Source of the DNA: Petaurus breviceps papuanus
Lineage: Eukaryota; Chordata; Mammalia; Diprotodontia; Petauridae
Direction: 5' to 3'
Assembly: GCA_028583685.1 (NCBI GenBank)
Contig: JAMXIF010000220.1
Location: 41,737,524-41,801,523 of the forward strand
DNA: 64,000 nt
Below are positions 11,651 through 22,345 of the stretch, one piece after another. The position numbers and the translations under genes were made by a program. Below the pieces are notes generated by a model that was not told where the DNA came from, did not search any database, and was given only the letters and a program-made list of their open reading frames with translations. Every line of letters starts with the position of its first letter. The stretch's first letter is position 1.

Positions 11651-12745
11651 AAAAAATCTTTTATTTTTTCAATCAGCAAAAATCTGTCCTCTCACCCTTC
11701 CACCTGACCCCCTCCCCACTTGAGAATGAAAGGCAAACAAACCCCATTACAATCAAAACAAATTATTTTTGCTGGCCTTTTTGTACTTATTTCATTTTGC
11801 ATGAGTGCTTCACTTCTCAGGAAGTATGTAGTGTTTCATTAGTCCTCTGAAAACTCATTTGGTCATTAGACTGCTAAGAGTTTCTATTTCTTTCAAAGTT
11901 GTTTGCCTTTACTATATAGCTGTTATTGTGCAATTTGTTCTCCTGGTTCTGCTCACTTCACTTTATATCAGTTCATATAAGTCTTCCTAGGTTTCTCTAA
12001 AACCATCCCCTTCATCATTTCTTAAAGCAACAGTATTACATCACATTTCCGTACTCTGAATTGTTCATCTATTCAGTAGTTTATGCGTACCCTCTCAGGT
12101 TTCATTCTTTACAACCTCAAAAGAGCCACAGATTTTTTTTATATCCTTAGAGTTTGTTTTGCTTAGGACTAATCCCTCCCTTAATCTACTCTTTCTCTAA
12201 TTCTCCCCCCTTCCCTCCTATTTCTCTGTTGAAACAAATACATTTCTATTCACAGCTTGCATATGTGTATGTGTTCTTCCTTCCTTTAACCAGTTCTGAT
12301 GAGAGTGAAGTTGAAGTGTCAGCTGCTCCCCTCCACCCCCTCCTCCCTGTTTGTATAGAAGTCTACTTGTACATATTAATTATATGAGATAATTTTTCCT
12401 AACCTCTTGTTTCCCTTCCTCCCACTCAATGTCCTCCTCTTTCCTTCTCTTTTCATTCTTCTCTTAAGATCATCTAGAGATAACAGAACCACCCCCGGGC
12501 CTAGTTTAATTAGACTCCATGACCTCTTATGATGATAGGGCTCAGAGAGAATACATGTATCATCTCCCTATATTAGAATGAAAACAGTTTGTCCTTATTT
12601 AATCACTTATCACTGTTCATTCATGTTTACCTTATTATGTCTTTGAACTTCACAGCTCTGGGCTTTTCATCACGAATACTTAAAAGTCTTCTATTTCGTT
12701 AAAGATCCATTTTTCCCTATTTTCAGTTTTGCTGTATAAGTTATT

Positions 12746-12905
12746 TTTTTTCTTTTTTTGCCTTTTGGAGGGCAATTAGGGTTAATTAACTTGCCCAAGG
12801 TTACACGGCTAGTTTGTGGGGGGGGGGGGGGGAGAGGAGGTGTTTAGTGTCTGAGGCCGGAATGAAACTCAGGTCCTCCTGACTCCAGGGCTGGCGCTTT
12901 ACTGG
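12746..12905 (-). mobile_element. Short tRNA-derived SINE inserted in L1
   Basis: T-rich start, then CTTTTTTTGCCTTTTGGAGG, TAACTTGCCCAAGGTTACAC and a run of 13 or more G, ending TCCAGGGCTGGCGCTTTACT. The 10-bp duplication ATAAGTTATT flanks it at 12736-12745 and 12906-12915. Confidence 0.85.
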
Positions 12906-14486
12906 ATAAGTTATTCTTGACTATAAACCCTTTACCTTCTCAAGAATCATATTCATGTTCTCCACTCCTTTATAATGGTAGCTGCTAAATTGTGTATAAT
13001 GCTGACTGTGGCTTCTCAGTACTTGAATTCTTGCCTTCTGGCTGCTTGCAATATTTTTTCTTTGACGTGGAAGCTCTGGGTTTTGGCAGTGATGTTCCTA
13101 AGTATTTTCATTTCATGTTTCTTTCCGAAGGTGGCTAGTGGACTCTTTCTATTTCCACTTCTCTCTCTCTCTCTCTGGTTCCAAGAGATCTGGGCAGTTT
13201 TCTTTTTCATATTTCTTGAAATAGGCTGTCTAGGATCTTTTTGTTTTTGTTATTGTTGTCATCGCATTCAGGTAGTCCAGTGATTCTTGGGTTTTTTTCT
13301 CCTCAATCTTTTTCCAAGTCAGTTGTTTGTGCTTTGAGATATCTTACATTTTCTCCCTTTTTTCAGTCTTTTGACTTTGTTTTTTATATTCCTTCTTGTC
13401 TCATGGAGTCACTGGCTTCTATCTGGTCCATTCTCATTTTCAGGAAGTTTGTTGCTTGGGCCAGGTTTTGTACCTCTTGTGTCAGGTTCTTAATTCTGTT
13501 TCCAGTTTTTTTTTTCTTCTGTAGCTCTCATTTCTTTTCCATTTTTTTCTCAAGTGATTTCATCTCATTTATAAAGACACTTTTTAACTCTTTCTTAAAG
13601 TCTTGCTTCATATCTTCTAGGAATTCTAGTTGAACTTTTGTACTCAAGCCAATATTTTTCTCTGAGGCATTTTTTGTAGATGGAATCATTCTCTTCTGGG
13701 TTTGTGTTTTGAGTGTCCCTGCCAGCCTAATACCTCATTATGATGGAGTTCTTTTTTGTTTGTTTGTTTATTTTTCCATCCTATTTCCTGACTTCAGACT
13801 TGATCTTGGGGCTGGGCTCTCGCTTACTCTGGAAGGAAAGTCTAAGTTGGTCCGGTTGCTGCTTTTTTAGGATATTGAGTATTGTGTTTTTCCAGGATCT
13901 CAGGAACAGGCTGATGGACTGCAAGCTTTGAATGTTTCCAAAGTTATCTGATACAGAGCAAGTCTGTTTCTTGCTCCCCCACAGACACACCCTTTCCACT
14001 CTGATCTGAGCACTGCAAGATCCTGACTTAGATTTCACTCAGAACAAGAGAATGCTGATGAACTTAGCCCTTATTGGCCAACCAGGGTGTTCTACTGGTA
14101 CATAGTGATAGAATGGTAGCTTCTTTGGTCTGGGATTTTGGCTCTGATTATTTCTTTTCAGGTTGAACTAGATGCTGGAACTAAGATCCTGCTCTGTCCC
14201 TGGGGTCTAAGTCACTCCTCTACTGGGACTGCCTACCCAGAAACATCACCTTCATACACAGGTCCCCACATGACCCAGAACTAGGTAGTGAGCAACAAAT
14301 TAGCCATTTGGCACTTGTCCACATCACAGTATCATGGTATAGGTCTGGGGCCTCCTCTTCCCCTGGTATACAGCCTCTTCTGTGCACTGAAGTGTACTAC
14401 TACATACTACTAGCATGTCTCCTATGTCAGCAGACATCTCTCTCTATCTCCCTATATTTACCTGGGCTGGACAAAGGACTCACTTT

Positions 14487-14660
14487 GATGGGGCAGCTAG
14501 GTGGCACAGTGAATAGAGCACTAGCCCTGGAGTCAGAAGGACCTGAGTTCAAATATGACCTCAGACACTTAACACAAAACTAGCCATGTGACCTTGGTCA
14601 AGTCACTTTACCCCATTTGCCCTACCTTCCCCCCTCCAAAAAGCAAAAAAAAAAAAAAAA
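14487..14660 (+). mobile_element. Short tRNA-derived SINE with poly(A) tail
   Basis: Starts with the head GGGCAGCTAGGTGGCACAGT and carries box-B-like GAGTTCAAAT and GGTCAAGTCACTT. It ends in about 16 A. The target-site duplication GGACTCACTTT lies at 14476-14486 and 14661-14671. Confidence 0.9.
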
Positions 14661-15640
14661 GGACTCACTTTAATTTTTTTCTGAATTTCCCCTTCAGGAT
14701 TAGGTCTGGTGAATTTTCTAGGTCTTTTTGGAGGAGTTTTATGGATGGGAGTTTGCTGCATTTCTCATTGCTACTCTCCTACAGAGGAATTTTTCAGAAA
14801 AAAAAAACTGGAAGTAAACAGTAGTGAGTCAAAACTTTGAAATTCCGTGCAAGGGCCCTTGGTGCTGCTCAGAGGCCCTCTGATTCTAGGGTTTGCATGT
14901 GTCAAAGTCTAACAAACTCATGATATACAAGAAAGCAGTAGGTTGCCATATGGGGGCAACTGGGAATGGGGGATAGAACAGGGGTGGTGTCTCATGCTAA
15001 CCAACTGTCAAGATTTATTTATCTTTGTGAATAGGAATGTATTTTGTGCTTGAAAACTGAGGTTAATAATGATGGAGTTTAGTTGTATATGTGGATATGT
15101 GTGTATACATACATATAACACACACATATATGTTTTTATATGTAAGGTTAAAAGAAAACACCTTGAGTTTTGTAGTCCTTAATTTTATGAATAAAAAGCT
15201 ACGGTTGATATATTTTTTAGTATTTTCATATACACCAGCCTATATGCCTATGTATTTATATATAAGAATAGGATCAGAACAATAAAGGATACCGGAGCCT
15301 TTTGAGGACTGTATCTCAGAACAACATCATAGGTTTTTTTAAAGTACTATAATGAGGTCCTCTAAGAAGTTTGCAGTGTTGTGATACCCACCTTGGACAA
15401 TCTTGAGGTCCACCTAAGTAAACTAAGATTTGTGCTACAATGCTTGTTAAAGCAAGCTTTTGCTGTAGCAAATTATATCCTAAAATAGCACATATGCTTC
15501 CTTCATGGAACACAGCCCATCCCCTTGGGGTGTTTCGAACAAAATTCAACATTTGGACTCAAAAAGAAGAAAGAATGACAAACTTTCTTCCTTGAAAATA
15601 GATAATGGTTTTGTAGCTTTATTTTGAAAACCTTATCAGG

Positions 15641-15898
15641 CAGCTAGATGGTAACAGTGGAGAGAGTACCAGATCTGGAATCAGGAAGACCTAAGCTCAA
15701 ATCCAGCCTCAGACACTTACTAGTGGAATGGCCTGGCCCTGGACAAGTTACTTGACCTCTCTCTGCCTCATTTGTTAAACTGGAAAATGAGGATAATTGT
15801 AGCACCCACCTCCCAGGGTTGTTGTGAGGATAATATATAAAAAGATGAGATTACATTTATCAAGTGCCCGGCACATAGTAGGTGTCTAATAAATAGAT
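15641..15898 (+). mobile_element. MIR/CORE-SINE, near full length
   Basis: Complete order: GGCAGCTAGATGGTAACAGT head, ATCCAGCCTCAGACACTTAC, GACCTCTCTCTGCCTCA core, CCTCCCAGGGTTGTTGTGAG and the tail GGCACATAGTAGGTGTCTAA. Confidence 0.8.
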
Positions 15899-16795
15899 GT
15901 CTGTCTCCTTTCTATGAATCTATATAGATCCATTAGCTCGCAGGGGTAGGTATTTTTTGACAGCCACACTTTTGACAGACCATCATATTTTGGAAGTATG
16001 CTAGTGAGCCACTTTGCATACTATTTTTTTCCATTTTCCAATTCTTGGTAGCCTTTAGGTCATCAGACTTTTTTTTCCCTCTGAGTAGCATGGTTTTGTG
16101 GCATTTAACTAATGACATTCCTAAAATAATGTTATGACAGGATGAGTTTGGTTCGTTTCTCCTGGTATCCCAAGAGGACAAAATGAACTCAGCTCTATAA
16201 AGTGCTACTATGTACATATGGGCCGTAATCCCCACATGACACAGCTTACTTGGGTTTACTCACCCCAGAAAAAGATGGGCAAAATGAACAAAGAAGTTTC
16301 CATGTGTATTTTGAGGTAACAGTCATTACAATTTTAAAGATCTTGACATGCTTTTTGTTAAATATTGGTCTCTTAGTCATTACAGACATTTATTTTAAAA
16401 CTGTACAGTATATATATTCAAGTGTGGGAGCTTCATCTTTGCTATAGAAGCATCAAATAGAATTTACTAAGAAAATGAGATTTTTTTCTTAGTTCTTACC
16501 TCTCTTCAATCAGTCTTCTGTTTAAAATATTTTCTGAGCTATTAGATTCTCCCTTTCCTTAACAACAGGGAGGGTGGGACTGCCACAAATCCCCACATAA
16601 TAGCTGCTTACATTCTTTGTGGTAAATCCCTGATAATAGTAATAATACAAAATAAGACCTCTGGCATGTTGGGTAGATGTTTGACAGAGGATTTACAAAA
16701 AGACAGGTACAAGAATGCCTGAAATAAGCTGTGTAGAAGTGTTGTGATCTGCATTGGCAGAAGGAGTTCCTGCACATTTGAGGTGTAGTTAAAAA

Positions 16796-16978
16796 AATAT
16801 TGGTTCTAAAGACAGAAGATCTGAGTTCAAATCCCACCTCTGACCTGAGTGACCTTGGGCAAGTCCTTTAACTTTTGAAGACCCAGGTTTCCTAATCTGT
16901 AAAACAAAGGGATTGAGCTAGATGGTCTCTTGAGATCCCTTCTTCCTCTAGAGCTATGATCCTGTGAGATCATAGATC
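16796..16978 (+). mobile_element. MIR-like SINE
   Basis: GTTCAAATCCCACCTCTGAC, GGGCAAGTCCTTTAAC and TAGATGGTCTCTTGAGATCC, abutting an L3/CR1 fragment on its right. Confidence 0.65.
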
Positions 16979-16984
16979 CACCAA

Positions 16985-17375
16985 AGTTTAAAAAAATGTT
17001 TAGCCTGAAGAAGAGAAGATGGGGGTAGAGGGTGGAATGGGAGTTGTCTTCAGATAAGTTAAAGGATTGTCACATGGAAGAGGACTGAGACTTGCTCTGC
17101 TTGGCCCCAAAGGGCTGGACTAAGAGCAGTAAGTATAAATTGCAATGTCAAATTTGGGCTCAACATCAGGAAAAATTTCCTTGTAAGTAGAGCTATCCAA
17201 AAAAAGGACGAAATCCCTCCAGAGGTAATGATTTGTGCATCACTAGAGGTCTTTTGAGCATGGGATGGATAACCCTGCAGTGGATGTCATAGAAGAAATA
17301 CCTCTCTGGGTATAGCTTGGCGCATGTGGCCTCTGACGTCTCTTCCAAAACTGAGATCCTGTAAGATGTAGCATT
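16985..17375 (+). mobile_element. L3/CR1-type LINE 3' end
   Basis: Carries the CR1-clade 3' end signature. 'GTCACATGGAAGAGGACTGA' is followed by 'CTTGGCCCCAAAGGGC', 'AACATCAGGAAAAATTTCCT', 'CACTAGAGGTCTTTTGAGCA' and a repetitive tail 'GAGATCCTGTAAGATG'. No coding part remains. Confidence 0.7.
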
Positions 17376-18013
17376 TTGTTGAGGACACACATAGAACAAA
17401 TGTTTTGGAAGATCGCATTTTTACCATGAAGACATAATTCTGTAGAAAGCAAATATTCCTCTGTCCTCATGGGAAAGAGGAGTTACGTAATTGGATGAGA
17501 TGTTTTCCCTTACTGAGGAAAATGTGTGATTCTGTTTAGCTCTAAGGTAGAACCTCCTGATTGAGAGAGTGGTGTTGAATAGAATAGCACACAGGAGGCA
17601 AGATCTACAGAATTTTCCTAAAAAGAATTAGAGATGGTTTTTCATACAGGTATAGTTTGCTATGACAAGCCAGATGTGAAATAATCAGATTTAAAAGGCA
17701 GAGGAGTAAAAATGCATTTTACCAAATAAATCACTGAAATGGTTAAATGTTAATGAAATTGGATTTACACATACATTTTTTTCACAAGAAAGCATCTGTT
17801 ACATATGGCTGACCCCACTGGCTGCATGCCAGGGCAGGAATGAAGATGGAGAGCATTCTTTCATTCCTTCTTTTCTTCTTTCAGGGTGTATGACTTCTGT
17901 GCTATGTTAGCACTGGAACTAAATAGACCTAAGAGTGTGTCTCTCACCTTTGGAGAGAAGTCAGCTCAGAAAAGTGTAAAAAGGGGGTGTGGGGAGGGGG
18001 GAATCAGTGTAAC

Positions 18014-18192
18014 TGGATAGAAAGAGCCATTCAGATTTGGAGCAAGCTATATTACTTTGGACAAATTATTCAGTCTTGCTGAGCCTCATCTGTGAAATAG
18101 GAATCATTAGCATTGATGTTGTGATTGTGAGGAAGTAGCTGTTTAAACTGTAAGGTGCTACAGAAAAGAAGGCCATTACTGTTATTGGTGGT
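18014..18192 (+). mobile_element. MIR-like SINE, degenerate
   Basis: TCTTGCTGAGCCTCATCTGT, GAAATAGGAATCATTAG and a GTTGTGATTGTGAGG core. It lies about 70 bases upstream of exon 5. Confidence 0.5.
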
Positions 18193-18264
18193 AGTGGTGG
18201 TGACCACTGTTGTTGTTGTCATTTTCCAAAACTTATTTTTAACCTCTTTTTTCTTAACTGTCAG

Positions 18265-18543
18265 CTCGAAAGACAAAGAAGAAAATTAAAGGAATTCAGC
18301 AACCCAATGCAACGGCAACAAGAGAGAATTCTGAAAGTCCAGTCAACAAAACGATGGTTCCTGCATCGTTGCCACAGCTCACCCCAACTCTTGTGTCGCT
18401 TCTGGAGGTCATTGAGCCGGAGGTGTTATATTCAGGATATGACAGTACAGTGCCTGATAGCACTTGGAGGATCATGTCAACACTTAACATGTTAGGAGGG
18501 CGACAAGTGATTGCAGCAGTGAAATGGGCAAAGGCAATACCAG
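18265..18543 (+). CDS. NR3C1: Glucocorticoid receptor exon 5 (hinge and start of ligand-binding domain)
   Basis: Encodes the equivalent of human residues 490-583. It opens with the nuclear localisation stretch [12 protein letters not shown], unchanged from human. The hinge after it differs ([18 protein letters not shown] against human ATTGVSQETSENPGNKTI) but keeps the same length. Ligand-binding helices 1-3 follow. N564 and Q570, which contact the steroid, are conserved in TLNMLGGRQ, and the coactivator charge-clamp lysine K579 is conserved in VKWAKAIP. Changes from human include A546S, S551T and T561S. The acceptor is AACTGTCAG and the donor G/GTAAGA. Length is 279 nt, as in human, phase 1 at both ends. 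The same DNA is open in other frames, but only this one gives the receptor. Confidence 0.98.
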
Positions 18544-18560
18544 GTAAGAGGAGAGCGTGA

Positions 18561-18637
18561 TCTATAGACAGCTTGATCTATAGTTAGATCTATAGATATA
18601 GATAGATCAGTTGATTGCTTGATATATAGAAGTAAAG
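18561..18637. repeat. (TAGA)n-like microsatellite, left part
   Basis: Imperfect TAGATC/TAGA repeats. The array resumes at 18891 after the SINE at 18646-18896. Confidence 0.7.
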
Positions 18638-18645
18638 AGATCTGT

Positions 18646-18896
18646 TTCAGTTGTTTCAGGTTTCAATCGTGTCCAACTCTTTGTGACCCAATTTGGGGTT
18701 TTCTTGACCAAGCTACTGGGGTAGTTTGCCATTTTCTTCTCCAGCTCATTTTGCAAATGAGGAAACTGAGGCACATTGAATTAAGTGATTTGCCCAGGGT
18801 CCCACAGCCAGTAAGTGTCTAAGACCAGATTTGAACTTAGGACTCTGAGTCTAGGCATGGTTCTCTATCCATTCTGCTACCTAGCTGCCCATAGAT
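18646..18896 (-). mobile_element. MAR1-type CORE-SINE
   Basis: The complement of a full copy: TCGTGTCCAACTCTTTGTGA, CAATTTGGGGTTTTCTTG, AATGAGGAAACTGAGGCAC, GATTTGCCCAGGGTCCCACA and TACCTAGCTGCCC. AGATCTGT at 18638-18645 and 18897-18904 is a likely short target-site duplication. Confidence 0.8.
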
Positions 18897-18984
18897 AGAT
18901 CTGTATGTAGAACTAGAGACATAGATCTATAGGTATAGATGTATCTATTGATGGCTTGATCGATATAGATAGATAGATAGATAG
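18897..18984. repeat. (TAGA)n microsatellite, right part
   Basis: Imperfect TAGATC units, then a clean run of about five TAGA units at 18963-18982. Confidence 0.8.
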
Positions 18985-19077
18985 CCTTTTCTTTTTTGAA
19001 AGAAAATATCTATACCTAGTAGGCTTGAGGGCTTTATGGGAAAATCATACATTTTAACAACTTTCTCAATGAAAAGC

Positions 19078-19290
19078 ACAGTAGATAGAGTACTTGACTT
19101 AGAGTCTGAATGAGCTGAGTTCAAATCCTGCCTTGGACATTTATTGGCTGTGTGACCTAGAGCAACCATTTGACCTCTTCTAACTTCAATTTTCTCATCT
19201 GTAACATGGGGATGATTATAAAACCTCACAAGGTTGTTGTGAGAATCCAGTAAGTTGCCAACTTTGGAACTCTGCATAAATTATCTAAGA
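19078..19290 (+). mobile_element. MIR/CORE-SINE
   Basis: CAGTAGATAGAGTACTTGAC, TTCAAATCCTGCCTTGGAC, GGCTGTGTGACCTAGAGCA, TTCTCATCTGTAACATGGGG and AAGGTTGTTGTGAGAATCC. Confidence 0.75.
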
Positions 19291-19577
19291 TTAGAGATTC
19301 CTTTTTTTTGTTTGTTTCTTGCCTTCTTGTATTTTTTCCAGGTGTAGAAAATGAACCTAGTCTTTCTGCAGACACAACAGGGAACCAAAGAAGTCCACCC
19401 TATTATATTGTCCTCTGCCCTGTGGTGGTCTCTCACTCCATCAGGTTACCCCAGGCAGTGTTCAGGGGACGAAGGCTGTGAATATCTAAAAGAATTTATT
19501 TTCATTCCATGAGGGAACACAGAGTGGTCAGTCTACTTATATCTTTAGTTATTGCCTTAGAGAAGCAATGATTCTCT

Positions 19578-19789
19578 TTCATGGTGGATAGAGGACTTAA
19601 CCTAGGGGTCAGAAAAAGTGAGTTCAAGTCTTGCCTCTGACACATAGTTAATGTTGCCTCTGTGACTCTGGGCAAATCATTGACTCCCCAGGCCACACTG
19701 TAAGCTGCAGACAGGTTGGTGATCTACTTTTGTGGAAGGATTTTCCATCCTGGGAGTTCTTCATCCCTGTGAAATCACAGGTCTAGACA
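19578..19789 (+). mobile_element. tRNA-derived SINE (tail like CAATGAAATCACAGGTCC)
   Basis: GGTGGATAGAGGACTTAACC, TTCAAGTCTTGCCTCTGAC, TGTGACTCTGGGCAAATCA, with the family tail ending GTGAAATCACAGGTC. Confidence 0.7.
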
Positions 19790-20044
19790 AATTAAGCCCT
19801 TATGTGTATTCCACAAGAAGAAAATTAAGATAATTTTTTTAATCCTTAAAATATTTGGATGCAAGGTGATTGGGAAGGGACAATAAATGTAATGGGATAA
19901 ATAATTTGAGATTGAAATGCATCTTTCATAAACATGGAGTTAAATGGGTAGAAGGCTAGGGGCAAGAGTTAGACCTGAGTGTGACATATGAGTTAATTTA
20001 AAGGTGACACTGTTTAATACTTAATTTTTTTCTACTTCTGCTAC

Positions 20045-20172
20045 TGTGCAAGTCCCCTAACCAATCAGTGCTCTATGTAACTCTTTAGGAATATAAATTT
20101 CAGAGAAGTTGCCAACCTGCATTGGTAGATAGAGTTTCCTTTTCAAGAAATTTCCTCTACCAATGAAATCCT
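20045..20172 (+). mobile_element. 3' part of the same tailed SINE family
   Basis: AATCAGTGCTCTATGTAACT, CATTGGTAGATAGAGTTTCC and CTACCAATGAAATCC. The 5' half is missing. It ends about 125 bases before exon 6. Confidence 0.6.
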
Positions 20173-20297
20173 TATACCTCTCCCACTGTTACCTATAATT
20201 AAGTGGTGATGATAACTAGGCATCATGAAAGGTTATATCTTATATCTATGGACACCAAAGCTATCATTTTGGTCACTTTGATTTGGTCTTACTTTAG

Positions 20298-20442
20298 GCT
20301 TCAGAAACTTGCACCTGGATGACCAAATGACCCTGCTGCAGTACTCCTGGATGTTCCTGATGTCTTTTGCACTAGGATGGAGATCATACAAACAAGCGAG
20401 TGGCAGCCTGCTATGTTTCGCTCCCGATCTGGTTATGAATGA
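20298..20442 (+). CDS. NR3C1: Glucocorticoid receptor exon 6 (ligand-binding domain, helices 4-6)
   Basis: Encodes the equivalent of human residues 583-631. [19 protein letters not shown] is the nuclear-receptor signature region forming part of the coactivator groove. R611 in GWRSY, which binds the steroid A-ring ketone, is conserved. This exon has a dense group of differences from human: A605S next to M604, R614K, S616A, A618G and N619S, then I628V and I629M. The framework residues stay. The acceptor is CTTACTTTAG and the donor GA/GTAAGT. Length is 145 nt, as in human. It starts in phase 1 and ends in phase 2. Confidence 0.98.
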
Positions 20443-21017
20443 GTAAGTGGTGCATAAGGACTATTCACCTGCCGCCATTTTGAACAGTCTTCATTTTCCC
20501 AGTAGGGGGAAGTGGTATTGTGATGGTCTGTGCTATTGAGTGAAAGAGAAGTGTGCAAAACAGAGAGCAAGGAAGACTTGAATAACTCTGGTTGGTCAGA
20601 GGTGACCCAGAGGGAAGAGAAGTGGGGCATTTATTCTTATCTAACTGGGTATATTCCAGAAGGTATCTTTGGCTCATGGAGGCTTATTAATTGGGTCAGT
20701 GTGAGTCCAGTAAGGATAATGGAAGGACATCTTTGGAGTCAAAGCAAAGTATTCAGCTTCTGTGTTCATATAGAATTGAAAGAACACCCTTGATTTAAAT
20801 ACAGCAAACTCCTCAATGGAGAAGAATCTTTGTCTTTGATCATATTCCACCCTACATTGTTATTAATAGCCATATGTGCTAAGAACGTAACATAGGTATT
20901 GGAAGGGACAGATAATGTTAAATGATAAGATCTAAATAGGGTTTCATGGAAATAAATATATAGACACGTACAAGTAAAGAATGGGGAGGAAAGGAACAAG
21001 AATTATTTTGTACCTAC

Positions 21018-21170
21018 TTGATCCCCATTTTAAAGTTGTGGAAAATGAGATAGACAGGTTAAAAGACTTGCTCAGGTCTTACAGCTAGTAAGTGTCTGAA
21101 TCTGGATTTGAACTCAGGTCTTCTTGACTTCAGACTGAGCACTCTATCCACTGTACCTTCCAGCTGGGGA
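21018..21170 (-). mobile_element. MIR3/THER-like SINE
   Basis: GATCCCCATTTTAAAGTTGT, CTTACAGCTAGTAAGTGTCT, GGATTTGAACTCAGGTCTTC, CACTCTATCCACTGTAC and CCAGCTG. Confidence 0.7.
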
Positions 21171-21399
21171 AGATATGACTAAATGACAATTAATTTGGGT
21201 GTGAGGGAGGGGAAGCTTAAGGGTTTTAAACAACAGGAAAATTGATAAGAACTAACCTTTTACCTTGACAACCAGTGACGCCCACCTAGTTTTAGGTTAC
21301 ACTCCCAGAAATCATGTGCCCCATCAGAGGATACTATAGTTCCACTGTAGCAGGTCTTAGGCCCAGCTCTGGGTCAAAATTCAAACTAGAATTAATCAG

Positions 21400-21565
21400 A
21401 GTAATGGAGGCCGGGGGAGACAGATTTAAGCTCACTATCAGGAAGGATTTTCTATTCATTTAGAAACTATTTAAAAAATGAAATGGATGCATCTATGTGA
21501 GTTAGTGAGTTACCTTGTCACTGGAGAGGTTTGAGTAGAGATTGAATGACTGAGGTTTTAGATGC
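21400..21565 (+). mobile_element. L3/CR1-like 3' end, degenerate
   Basis: GGCCGGGGGAGACAGATTTA, CTCACTATCAGGAAGGATTT and GTCACTGGAGAGGTTTGAGT follow the same order as the clearer copy at 16985-17375. Confidence 0.45.
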
Positions 21566-22094
21566 CATACAAAGAATACTCCATTCTGATTGTTAAAATT
21601 CAATGGTAACAAAGTCTGGAGGGTTTAAAAAAAACTGTGGAAAGTCTAATAGGTGTATCCCTTCTAGTTGTTCTTTTTGATTTATCTCTTTTTTTCCTTA
21701 ACATTCTGGTCCCTATCTTAATAAGTAGCAGAAGCAAAAGGTTCTAGATGTTCTATGTAATATAAGTCCTCATATCCAAAGTGTGTGTATGTTTATACAT
21801 ATGGTCTGGGAAAAGGGGAAGGGAGAGAAGAAAGAATTGGAGGTTTGGGGAAAGAATGTACCAAGACTGGGTGGCATCATATGTTTCTACCTACAATTTG
21901 ACTCAACAACAATTTCTTGAATACCTGTTGTATACAAGGACATCATTGTGGTGTTGGTAACTACATGAAGGATGAATTGGAGAGCGGAGAGGTAGTTAGA
22001 AGGCTGTGATGAGGGTCTGAAGTGAGGTGGTGGCTGTGAGAGTGGATGGATGGGGATAGATGTGAAAGATTTTGTAAAGGGAGAATTGACCTGA

Positions 22095-22345
22095 AGGGGA
22101 AGGGAATGAATATTCATATAGTACCTACTATATTCCAAGCAGTGTGCTAAGCACTTTACAAATATAATCTCATTTGGTCCTCACAACAATCTTGTGAGAT
22201 GGTACTGTTGTTATGCTCATTTTACAGTTGAGAAAACTAAAGCAAATGGAGATACAATGACTTATCCAGAGTCACACAGCTAAGAGGCTGGATTTGAACT
22301 CGGGACTTCCTTATTGCATGTCCTGCTCTTCTTCATCCACTGCCA
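22095..22345 (-). mobile_element. MIR3/THER-like SINE, near full length
   Basis: ATAGTACCTACTATATTCCA, GTGCTAAGCACTTTACAAAT, TCATTTGGTCCTCACAACAA, CATTTTACAGTTGAGAAAAC and GAGTCACACAGCTAAG. Confidence 0.75.

Larger units (their letters stand above)
11651..14860 (-). mobile_element. L1/HAL1 element, antisense, with two SINE insertions
   Basis: Reading on the - strand, 5' UTR-like sequence lies at about 13780-14860 and ORF1 remnants at about 12960-13770. 3'-type sequence follows to 11651. The ORF1 C-terminal remnant near 13016-13210 contains KEKILQAARRQEFKY, close to ILQAARKK in the element at 58-61 kb. The 5' part matches the copy near 24060-24200. The 11651-12120 part matches the L1 ORF2 C-terminal and 3' region. 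No intact frame remains. SINEs interrupt it at 12746-12905 and 14487-14660. Confidence 0.7.
5623..18264 (+). other. NR3C1: NR3C1 intron 4
   Basis: About 12.6 kb, donor GTAATT and acceptor AACTGTCAG. It contains the SINE, L2, hAT, L1 and L3/CR1 copies listed separately. I see nothing recognisable in 5623-6162, 6346-6879, 7379-8059, 8226-8594, 8804-9378, 14861-15640, 15899-16795 and 17376-18013. The block 9870-11650 is listed on its own. Confidence 0.9.
18544..20297 (+). other. NR3C1: NR3C1 intron 5
   Basis: About 1.75 kb, donor GTAAGA and acceptor CTTACTTTAG. Largely filled by the listed SINEs and TAGA repeats. The stretches 19291-19577 and 19790-20044 hold nothing I recognise, apart from an acceptor-like T-rich AG at 19340-19341 with no exon behind it. 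Confidence 0.9.

Noticed and set aside
19330-19345. Strong-looking splice acceptor (T-rich tract then CCAG) inside intron 5
   Set aside because: The sequence after it hits a stop at once (GTGTAG) and matches no receptor exon; exons 5 and 6 join perfectly without it.
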